Assembly (NCBI GenBank): GCA_037045225.1
Contig: JBAOHZ010000009.1
Location: 3,768,001-3,832,000, forward strand
Origin: Nitrospira sp.
Lineage (GTDB): Bacteria > Nitrospirota > Nitrospiria > Nitrospirales > Nitrospiraceae
Direction: 5' to 3'
Length of the DNA: 64,000 nt
Below, piece after piece: positions 18,591 through 24,748 of this stretch. A program made the translations under genes and the position numbers. How positions within the stretch are numbered: the stretch's first letter is position 1; each line of letters starts with the position of its first letter. The notes beneath the pieces were generated by a model. The model saw only the letters and a program-made list of their open reading frames with translations. It did no database searches and was not told the origin of the DNA.

Positions 18591-19741
18591 GGCTTTCGGA
18601 GACTGCCGGCGACCATGCGGAATTCGAAGAGGCGACATTCGATCGCGCCGTTAAAGAGGGGGACTCGGCGGGAAGGAGCCAGTCGCAGCTGGCCGGGAAG
18701 TTTTAAGTCGGCGGTGAAGATCTGTACGGTCCAGCCGCAAAAGTTCTTCTTCAGGTGATCGCCGAATTGAGGATAAAACGTGCGCAAGTTGTCCGTCTCT
18801 CCCATGCGATGCCCATAGGGCGGATTCGCCACAAGGAGTCCTGCTTCAGCCGGAGCGGGGAGTTGCAGGACATCGCCTTGCTGAAGGGTCACCGCGTCGG
18901 CGCTCCCGGCGATGGTGAGGTTGGCCTTGATCGAGGTAATCGCATGCCCGCTCTGATCGGCTGCGTGGATCAGCCCTGGCTGGACGGGAATTTCAGACGT
19001 CTTGAGTTCTGCGCGCAGGTCGTTTAATCGGCGGGCGTCAAATGATAACAGTTTCTCGAAGGCGAACTGCCGGCCGATTCCCGGCGCGATACGACGGGCC
19101 ATCAAGGCGGCTTCAATGACGAAGGTGCCGCTCCCGCACATGGGATCGTAGAGCACCGTGTCCGCAGTCCACTTCGAGAGCCGCAGGATCCCGGCAGCGA
19201 GATTTTCCCTGATCGGCGCTTCGCCGGCGGATTTCCGCCAGCCCCGTTTGAAGAGCGGCTCGCCCGAGGTATCCAGGTAGAAGGTGCAGGTCGACGCATC
19301 CAAATACACCGCGATCAAGATGTCCGGCGCATGGGTATCCACCGTCGGGCGCCTGCCTCGTGCAAATTGAAAGCGATCGCAGACGGCATCCTTCACTCGC
19401 AGGGTGACAAAATCCAGACTTTTCAGCGGGCAGTGGTGCGCGCTGACCTTCACCTTGATGCGCTGTTGCGGCGTGAACCAATCCTGCCAGCGGATGGCGT
19501 TCGCCGAGTCATAGACATCGTGTTCGTCGCGATAGGACCCCTCGGCGATACGCAGGAGAATACGGCTGGCGATACGGCTCTGCAGATTCACGCGATAACA
19601 GAGGGCAAGGGTGCCGTGAAAGGCGACTCCACCGGCCGTGGTTTTTACGGCGGCGGCGCCCAGGTCGGTGAGTTCATCCGCGAGGACCGCTTCGAGTCCG
19701 CGAGGGCAGGGTGCAAAGAAGGCGTGGTTTGTGCTATCCAT
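18572..19741 (-). CDS. RlmL-type 23S rRNA (guanine-N2) methyltransferase
   Basis: A 389-residue SAM-dependent methyltransferase with an N-terminal THUMP-like RNA-binding region (FFAPCPRGLEAVLADELTDLG, YRVNLQSRIASRILLRI) and a C-terminal Rossmann domain with YDPMCGSGTFVIEAAL and the catalytic NPPYGHR. This is the RlmL/YcbY N-domain and Trm14 arrangement, predicted to methylate a guanine N2 in 23S rRNA. The last ~10 residues (GSLRKPRAGGE) fall inside a repeat-A arm and may have been added by the repeat. It is divergent from the Nudix gene with 34 bp between starts. Confidence 0.9.
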   Translation of the reverse strand: MDSTNHAFFAPCPRGLEAVLADELTDLGAAAVKTTAGGVAFHGTLALCYRVNLQSRIASRILLRIAEGSYRDEHDVYDSANAIRWQDWFTPQQRIKVKVSAHHCPLKSLDFVTLRVKDAVCDRFQFARGRRPTVDTHAPDILIAVYLDASTCTFYLDTSGEPLFKRGWRKSAGEAPIRENLAAGILRLSKWTADTVLYDPMCGSGTFVIEAALMARRIAPGIGRQFAFEKLLSFDARRLNDLRAELKTSEIPVQPGLIHAADQSGHAITSIKANLTIAGSADAVTLQQGDVLQLPAPAEAGLLVANPPYGHRMGETDNLRTFYPQFGDHLKKNFCGWTVQIFTADLKLPGQLRLAPSRRVPLFNGAIECRLFEFRMVAGSLRKPRAGGE

Positions 19742-19775
19742 TTCTGTCTTTCTGTTGTCGTGATCGGGGGCCGCA

Positions 19776-20318
19776 ATGAAGTTCTGCAGCGAGTGCGGGG
19801 CCGGGCTGTCGAAAAAAATTCCTCCCGGCGATAACCTGCCGCGGTTTGTCTGCGAGTCCTGTCAGGTCATCCATTACATCAATCCGAAACTCGTCGCCGG
19901 CTGCATTCCCGAGTGGGAGAATAAAATTCTGCTGTGCCGCCGGGCGATCGAACCACGCACCGGTCACTGGACGTTTCCTGCCGGCTTCATGGAGATCGGG
20001 GAGAGCACCGAGCAGGCCGCGATCCGTGAAACCTTTGAAGAGGCGCATGCCGACGTCGAGATTACGTCCCTGTATGCCGTCTTGAGCCTGCCCCGAATCA
20101 GCCAGGTCCACATGGTCTTTCGCGGCTCCATGCGTACCCCCGAGTTCAAACCCGGCACGGAAAGTCTGGATGTGCAACTGTTCTCGCTGGAGGACATTCC
20201 CTGGGACGATCTAGCCTTTCCTGTGATCACCGAAGCCCTCGAACGCTACGTCGCCGATGTGGCCCGCGGCACCTTCTCCATGCATTTCGGCAGCGTCTTT
20301 CCCCGGATGAAATCGTAG
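19776..20318 (+). CDS. Nudix hydrolase with N-terminal zinc ribbon
   Basis: A 180-residue protein. The first 30 residues form a zinc ribbon (CSECG ... CESC). The Nudix box is present as GFMEIGESTEQAAIRETFEE, fitting GX5EX7REUXEE. The layout matches the NUDIX Zn-ribbon family, which hydrolyses nucleoside diphosphate derivatives such as NADH or ADP-ribose. The start is fixed by the zinc ribbon, which begins at residue 4. It shares a short divergent promoter region with the rRNA methyltransferase. Confidence 0.92.
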   Translation: MKFCSECGAGLSKKIPPGDNLPRFVCESCQVIHYINPKLVAGCIPEWENKILLCRRAIEPRTGHWTFPAGFMEIGESTEQAAIRETFEEAHADVEITSLYAVLSLPRISQVHMVFRGSMRTPEFKPGTESLDVQLFSLEDIPWDDLAFPVITEALERYVADVARGTFSMHFGSVFPRMKS

Positions 20319-20328
20319 GCGAAAATAT

Positions 20329-20537
20329 AAGAGCTTATGGCTTGGGAGAAAAGAGCTAATAGCTTATGGCAAGCGGCAAGGAGTCCAGAGGAGTAGAGGT
20401 TCGACGAGAGCTACTACGCCTTGTGCTCGTTTGCGATCAGCTATCGGCTCTGTTCCTTCCTGCTATACGCCATACGCTCTTCGCTGTCCGGCCATCAGCC
20501 ATACGCTATCGGCTCTTGCTCCCTGCCAGCATGGCTA
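20329..20537. repeat. Intergenic repeat family A, locus 3
   Basis: Left units GAGCTTATGGCTTGGGAG and AGCTAATAGCTTATGGC are mirrored by GCCATACGCTCT and GCCATACGCTATCGGCTC on the right. The right arm reaches the stop codon of the next minus-strand gene. Confidence 0.75.
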
Positions 20538-20843
20538 GTTGCTGCTGGGCATGATCAGCCCCAACTCATCCGCCGGCGGATGCACGAACGTGAATCCCCT
20601 ATCTTTCTGAAAGTCTACCGTCATTCCGTTCGTGCGGTGGACGCTCGCTCGCTCCAGCGCAATCGTCAACCCTTCAATGTGTTGCACCTCATCCTCTTCC
20701 TGCGCCACAGATTCCAGGGTGATCGAGAGCGACAGGCGTTGCATATCCACGTCGCGGAGCGTAATCCGCACGACCGGATCTTCCGGATGTTCCTCGATCA
20801 GCTTGCGCAACCGTTCGATGGCGGTCCAGGTGAGATTCAACAT
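20535..20843 (-). CDS. IscA/HesB-fold protein lacking cysteines
   Basis: A 102-residue protein whose start (MLNLTWTAIERLRKLIEEHP) and end (GMTVDFQKDRGFTFVHPP) match the A-type Fe-S carrier fold (IscA/ErpA/HesB). None of the three cluster-binding cysteines is present, so it cannot carry a cluster in the usual way. It starts 2 bp after the RelE-like toxin stop and seems to be the third gene of that operon. No strong SD is visible, consistent with translational coupling. Confidence 0.7.
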   Translation of the reverse strand: MLNLTWTAIERLRKLIEEHPEDPVVRITLRDVDMQRLSLSITLESVAQEEDEVQHIEGLTIALERASVHRTNGMTVDFQKDRGFTFVHPPADELGLIMPSSN

Positions 20844-20845
20844 GG

Positions 20846-21121
20846 TCAGGCTGGTCTGGCCGATTGCGCCGGCGCGGCGTGATGGATGTGGTGAATGTCC
20901 ACGAGTTGTTCGGCGCGGTCGATCGAATAAAAAATCCGCCAGTCGCCCACGGCATATTTGTGGATGCCGGGCAGGTCGGCGGCGACCGGCTCATGGCGCA
21001 AGTTGTCGACGTTGGAGGCCAGCCACTTCGTTTTGTCGAACAAGCGTTGGGCCATCGCGGGATCCGCCACGCGCAAGTCGGTCACCACATCGGGTCGGAA
21101 AGCTAAACGAAACCAGGGCAT
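20846..21121 (-). CDS. RelE/ParE-type toxin
   Basis: A 91-residue protein of the RelE/ParE fold: an N-terminal helix-rich part followed by LPGIHKYAVGDWRIFYSID and LVDIHHIHH. Members cleave mRNA on the ribosome or poison gyrase. The start codon overlaps the antitoxin stop region (TGACATG), the usual toxin-antitoxin layout. The Arg in DWRIFY is the conserved RelE-type basic residue. Confidence 0.8.
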   Translation of the reverse strand: MPWFRLAFRPDVVTDLRVADPAMAQRLFDKTKWLASNVDNLRHEPVAADLPGIHKYAVGDWRIFYSIDRAEQLVDIHHIHHAAPAQSARPA

Positions 21122-21122
21122 G

Positions 21123-21341
21123 TCACCACCGCAGGCCGAGTTTGTCGGCCACTTCGTCGCCCGTGATGCGTTCCGTCGACGTCAGCGATTGCTTGAGGCG
21201 ATCGCGAACCGATTCACCGAGGGGCGCGCCGAGATCCGGGTCACCCAGCAGCGTACGCAGCCGGTCATCGACAATGCCCTCGACCAGGTTCTTTAATTCA
21301 GCCAAGCTGAGGTTGGAGAGGGTCGTTGCGGGCTCAGTCAT
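21123..21341 (-). CDS. Antitoxin of the RelE-type module
   Basis: A 72-residue hydrophilic protein (MTEPATTLSNLSLAELKNLVEGIVDD...). It precedes and abuts the toxin, has no membrane segment and fits the size of an antitoxin. The family is not recognised with certainty; VEGIVDDRLRTLLGDPD recalls small antitoxins paired with RelE/ParE proteins. The ATG at 21341 is preferred over longer starts because the upstream extension has no family-like composition. Confidence 0.65.
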   Translation of the reverse strand: MTEPATTLSNLSLAELKNLVEGIVDDRLRTLLGDPDLGAPLGESVRDRLKQSLTSTERITGDEVADKLGLRW

Positions 21342-21491
21342 CGTGTCACCAAAATCATGCCAGGAGCATACGGGGCTGGTCTCGGGAATTGCAAGACAGG
21401 GGATGGGTGAAAAGAGTGGATGGCGATAGCGCAAGACAGGTGACGGCATTGGAAGAGGACTTCACACGGTGCTCAGAGTTACTGGGCAAGC

Positions 21492-22076
21492 TTACCCTTC
21501 GCAGTGCCCTCCGACGGCTGTTTCACAGGAACAATCCAGACAGCCATGGACGGAGCAGGTGCCGCAGGCCTGTTCGATTCTTCGACGAAGCGCCGCCCTG
21601 GCCCGATGTACGCGGACGGCCGCATTTTCGGCGGTGATGCCAGACTGCTGCGCGAGGTCTTTCAGTTTGCCTTCTTCCAGATCCACGATCCGTAGGGCTT
21701 CGCGATATTCCGGCTTGAGTGTTTCCAGCAGGCTCGACACGCATTGGCAGATCTCCTGCCGCAGCTCCGCTTCCGGCTCCTGTACATCAGGAAATTCTCG
21801 CCCCCAGGCTTCCATCGCTCGTGCGGCGGTGGAACGCTGCCGGTAGTGATCGATCACGGCGTTGCGGAGCACCCGATAGAACCAGGCGACAACTTTTTCG
21901 TCGTCCACGCCCGCTCCGCGTTCCAGTCCACGGGTAAAGGCTGCCTGCAAAATATCTTCGGCTACGGCGCGAGATTCGACACGCCGTTCCAGGAAGGCCA
22001 GGAACTCACGGTGTCCCTTCACCAGTTGCGCAATGGCCTGGGGTGAAAGTGATGTGGAGGATTTTTCAAGGTTCAT
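21492..22076 (-). CDS. ECF sigma factor with Cys-rich C-terminal sensor (CorE/ECF44-like)
   Basis: A 194-residue extracytoplasmic-function sigma factor. Region 2 is at about residues 15-80 (FLERRVESRAVAEDILQAAF, WFYRVLRNAVIDHYRQR) and region 4 at about 115-165 (LKPEYREALRIVDLEEG, AENAAVRVHRARAALRRRI). The protein ends in a short Cys-rich tail (CGTCSVHGCLDCSC, then one more Cys). Sigma factors of the CorE type carry such a tail as a built-in metal sensor instead of using an anti-sigma factor. No anti-sigma gene is adjacent. It is divergent from a metallothionein-like gene, its likely target. Confidence 0.88.
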   Translation of the reverse strand: MNLEKSSTSLSPQAIAQLVKGHREFLAFLERRVESRAVAEDILQAAFTRGLERGAGVDDEKVVAWFYRVLRNAVIDHYRQRSTAARAMEAWGREFPDVQEPEAELRQEICQCVSSLLETLKPEYREALRIVDLEEGKLKDLAQQSGITAENAAVRVHRARAALRRRIEQACGTCSVHGCLDCSCETAVGGHCEG

Positions 22077-22106
22077 GGGGAAAGCTTACCACGATGTTTT
22101 CCCGAC

Positions 22107-22133
22107 TGTAAGGTTTCTCGGGTGCCTCCGTCA
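22107..22133 (+). promoter_or_regulatory. Candidate ECF-type promoter of the metallothionein-like gene
   Basis: TGTAAGGTTT (22107-22116) followed by CCGTCA (22128-22133) resembles a GTAAC-like -35 and CGTC-like -10 pair. It sits about 50 bp before the metallothionein-like start and in the divergent spacer shared with the ECF gene. The match is by eye only. Confidence 0.35.
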
Positions 22134-22182
22134 GCCTCTGTGACGACGCAATCACGCGTCGACATCTCAAAGGAGACCCATC

Positions 22183-22344
22183 ATGGCCGACGTAAAGAAA
22201 TCCACCACGCAGAAGATTGCGAAGACAACCTGTTGCGGAACCTGCGACTGTGCATCCTGTTCCTGCGGGTGCCAGGCAAATGCCTGTCGCTGCGAACAAA
22301 ACAACTGCCAATGTGGTTGCCGCAAGCGAACCGCCGGACGGTAG
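22183..22344 (+). CDS. Metallothionein-like Cys-rich small protein
   Basis: A 53-residue protein with 12 cysteines in its C-terminal two thirds (CCGTCDCASCSCGC, then CRC, CQCGC). The N-terminus is Lys/Thr-rich and has no signal peptide. This density of CxC and CxxC is that of a metallothionein, which would bind Cu(I), Zn or Cd in the cytoplasm. The ATG is preceded by AAGGAGA at good spacing. It is divergent from an ECF sigma factor with its own Cys-rich tail. It is not similar in length or pattern to the well-known SmtA type, so the exact class is open. Confidence 0.8.
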   Translation: MADVKKSTTQKIAKTTCCGTCDCASCSCGCQANACRCEQNNCQCGCRKRTAGR

Positions 22345-22349
22345 GCCGG

Positions 22350-22391
22350 CTCTGTCCCGCCCGCCGGACTGTGGCGGGCGGGGGCACAGAT
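22350..22391 (+). terminator. Stem-loop after the metallothionein-like gene
   Basis: CTGTCCCGCCCGCC pairs with GGCGGGCGGGGGCACAG around a 7-base loop, immediately after the stop. There is no T tract, so it may be a weak terminator or an mRNA-stabilising hairpin. Confidence 0.55.
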
Positions 22392-22539
22392 TGCTATGGG
22401 CAAGGTCGTGTGCGTCGGCATTGTGAGGATCTCACCACTCGCGTATCATGCGGGGTTGTGCTGCGCTCATCCGGCCCGTCTGGAATTGGTACGGTGTCTG
22501 ACGTCGCGGTGATCATGAAACCTCGGAATCCAATGCTTC

Positions 22540-22665
22540 ATGCGCTTCATCTACGCCTACGATCTTCACATCGATAGTCCGTTGCGCGGCTTGGACCGGT
22601 ACGGCGGTGCGCCGGTTGAGCGGGGGCTGTCCTTGACCAATAACATCAATATTGATGTTGCATGA
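22540..22665 (+). pseudogene. Truncated duplicate of the SbcD/YhaO-like nuclease start
   Basis: The first 28 codons (84 bp) match the start of the intact nuclease gene at 23489 with only 6 base differences, then diverge abruptly. The frame continues to a TGA at 22663-22665 that overlaps the HigB start codon. Two of the changes alter residues (H5 to Y and S7 to Y), as expected for a decaying copy. It marks one edge of the HigBA insertion. Confidence 0.85.
22642..22659. promoter_or_regulatory. Perfect palindrome upstream of higBA (candidate operator)
   Basis: AACATCAATATTGATGTT is a perfect 18-bp inverted repeat ending two bases before the toxin ATG. HigA-type antitoxins autorepress by binding such palindromes. 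Confidence 0.6.
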
Positions 22666-23021
22666 GCATGGAATTCACGGTAGAGTTCTACGAGACTGAG
22701 TCCGGTGCTTGCCCGGTTCGGGAGTTTCTGGATGATCTCAAGTCAAACGATCCCGACGACTTCGCCGCGGTGCTGGCCGGATTGGCGAAATTGCGGAACC
22801 GGCAGTATCATCGCGAGCCACTGTCGAAAGCACTTGGTGATGGGCTGTTTGAATTGCGGCACGTCGGCAAATTGAATGCCCGGGTACTGTGGTTCTTCAT
22901 GCGCCGGCACCGGATCATCGCTGTTCATGGCATTCGGAACAAAGGCCGCGCTATTCCATCCCGCGACCTGGCGACAGCGCGGGAGCGGATGCGCGAATGG
23001 TGCAAGAGGGCGCAGCTATGA
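22662..23021 (+). CDS. higB: HigB-like toxin (phage Gp49/RelE superfamily)
   Basis: A 119-residue toxin: MEFTVEFYETESGACPVREFLDDL, then EPLSKALGDGLFELRHVGKLNARVLWFF and a helical C-terminus. This is the Gp49-like/HigB family, whose members cleave ribosome-bound mRNA. The toxin comes before the antitoxin, the inverted order typical of hig modules, and their genes overlap by ATGA. A second in-frame ATG lies 6 bases downstream; no SD is visible at either. Confidence 0.9.
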   Translation: MSMEFTVEFYETESGACPVREFLDDLKSNDPDDFAAVLAGLAKLRNRQYHREPLSKALGDGLFELRHVGKLNARVLWFFMRRHRIIAVHGIRNKGRAIPSRDLATARERMREWCKRAQL

Positions 23022-23404
23022 AACAAACGAATTTCGACCGATATTTGAAAACGCAATTGGCCAAGCCGGACTTTGCCCGCCGGTTCAAGCAGGCAGGGCA
23101 GGCCTGGGATGTGGCGTTGCAGATCGCGGCGCTCCGTCAGCGAGCAGGGTTGTCGCAGAAGGAGTTGGCGCGACGCGTCAAGACTTCGCAGCAGCAGATT
23201 TGCCGCCTGGAGTCTCCCGGTTATGAAGGCCATTCCCTGAGTATGCTGCGCCGCGTGGCGCGAGAGCTGAGCGCCAGGGTTCGCGTCGTGATCGAGCCAG
23301 AGGAAGTCGGAGCAGCCATCGGCGTAGCCGAAACACCCGCCCTCTATCGTACCAAGCGGGCTCGGTCCGGCCGATCAGGCCGCGCCAAAACTCCACGGAA
23401 CTGA
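23018..23404 (+). CDS. higA: HigA-like antitoxin (XRE/HTH)
   Basis: A 128-residue antitoxin with an HTH_XRE domain at about residues 35-95 (LRQRAGLSQKELARRVKTSQ, then ICRLESPGYEGHSLSMLRRVAREL). It binds DNA and should repress the operon and neutralise HigB. The C-terminal ~30 residues are Arg-rich. The start overlaps the toxin stop (ATGA). It is followed by the intact SbcD-like gene in the same direction, 84 bp downstream. Confidence 0.9.
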   Translation: MKQTNFDRYLKTQLAKPDFARRFKQAGQAWDVALQIAALRQRAGLSQKELARRVKTSQQQICRLESPGYEGHSLSMLRRVARELSARVRVVIEPEEVGAAIGVAETPALYRTKRARSGRSGRAKTPRN

Positions 23405-23488
23405 TCCCTGTTGGCAAGGCTGTGACACGGAGTTGGGAGACGCGATTGCGACAAACCCATTGCATCAAATTCTGGGACCTTCTTCCTC

Positions 23489-24748
23489 ATGCGCTTCATC
23501 CACGCGTCTGATCTTCATATCGATAGTCCGTTGCGCGGCTTGGACCGGTACGACGGTGCGCCGGTTGAGCGGTTGCGTAGCGCCACCCGTAGTGCATGTG
23601 AGCGGTTGGTAGACCGGGCGCTGGCCGAGCGCGTGGATTTCATTCTGCTCGCGGGCGACATCTACGACCGGGACTGGCAGGATTTTCACACCGGCCTGTT
23701 CTTTCGCGAACAGATGGTGCGCTTGGAGCGTGCTGGCATCCGCTGTTTCATCGTGCAGGGAAATCACGATGCGCAGGGGGTGATTTCGCGTCAGTTGACC
23801 CTTCCGTCGAACGTGACGGTGTTTTCGAGCCGAGTGGCCCAGACCATCCGATTGGATGACCTGTCCGTGGCGATCCATGGCCGCAGTTTTCCGGAGCGTG
23901 AGGTCAATGAAGACCTGGTTCCGTCTTACCCTCCCCCTGTGCCGGGCTGTTTTAATATCGGCCTGCTGCATACGAGCCTGACGGGACGCGCCGGCCACGA
24001 TACCTATGCGCCGACCGACCTGCCGACGCTGGTCGCCAAGGGGTACGACTATTGGGCGCTGGGTCATGTGCATGCGCGTGAAGTGCTGAACGAGCGGCCG
24101 CGCATCGTGTTTTGCGGCAATCTGCAGGGGCGTCATGCCAAGGAAACGGGCGCGAAGGGGTGCGAATTGGTCACGGTGGAAGCAGGGAGAATCGAGGCTG
24201 ATTTCGTTGCGCTGGATGTCGTCCGTTGGAGTCAGTTGTCGGTGTCGCTCGATGGTGTGGATCGGTTGGAATCGCTCAACGAAACTTTCGCGCGCGCGTT
24301 GGCGCCGGTGCTGGCCGGGACGACGGATCGGCTGCATGCGGTGCGCGTGACGCTGACGGGATCGACCGAGTTGCACCGGCTGGAAGCGGCGCAGCCGGGT
24401 ACCCTGGCGGCGGCGATGTATGCGGCGGCGCAAGACATCGGCACGGCGGAGATCTGGATCGAACAGGTGCGATTGGATCTTTCCACTCCGCTGGATCGTG
24501 CCCAGGCGGCGCAGCGCCAGGATGCCGTGGGCGAGTTGGTCCGCTTGGTTGACACGATTGCCGGTGACGACACGGAACTGATGCGCAAGGCACAGGTGGA
24601 ATTGGGAGATCTCCTTGGGACGATGCCCGCAGAAGTGACGGCCGGTGATGTGCCGCGTCTGGACGATCTTGCGGAACTGCGCAGTCTTTTGATGGATGCG
24701 GAAGCCACGGTGCTGGCGCGCCTCTCTGCCTCCGGAGAAGAGGCATGA
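23489..24748 (+). CDS. SbcD/YhaO-like DNA repair exonuclease (Mre11 family)
   Basis: A 419-residue calcineurin-like metallophosphoesterase. Motifs in order: DLHID (residues 8-12), GDIYDRDW, GNHD, LLHTSL and GHVHAREVL, which together bind two metal ions. The C-terminal half is the capping/ATPase-binding part. The partner ATPase gene follows with a 4-bp ATGA overlap, so the two probably form an SbcCD-like complex that processes broken or hairpin DNA ends. The first 28 codons are duplicated upstream of HigBA. Confidence 0.93.
   Translation: MRFIHASDLHIDSPLRGLDRYDGAPVERLRSATRSACERLVDRALAERVDFILLAGDIYDRDWQDFHTGLFFREQMVRLERAGIRCFIVQGNHDAQGVISRQLTLPSNVTVFSSRVAQTIRLDDLSVAIHGRSFPEREVNEDLVPSYPPPVPGCFNIGLLHTSLTGRAGHDTYAPTDLPTLVAKGYDYWALGHVHAREVLNERPRIVFCGNLQGRHAKETGAKGCELVTVEAGRIEADFVALDVVRWSQLSVSLDGVDRLESLNETFARALAPVLAGTTDRLHAVRVTLTGSTELHRLEAAQPGTLAAAMYAAAQDIGTAEIWIEQVRLDLSTPLDRAQAAQRQDAVGELVRLVDTIAGDDTELMRKAQVELGDLLGTMPAEVTAGDVPRLDDLAELRSLLMDAEATVLARLSASGEEA

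Noticed and set aside
14461..20537. Family A repeats as a CRISPR array
   Set aside because: Units are degenerate, present in both orientations, of irregular spacing, and no cas gene is nearby.
23465..24433. A 322-codon minus-strand ORF opposite the SbcD-like gene
   Set aside because: The Arg/His-rich composition and lack of any motif mark it as a shadow of the metallophosphoesterase gene.
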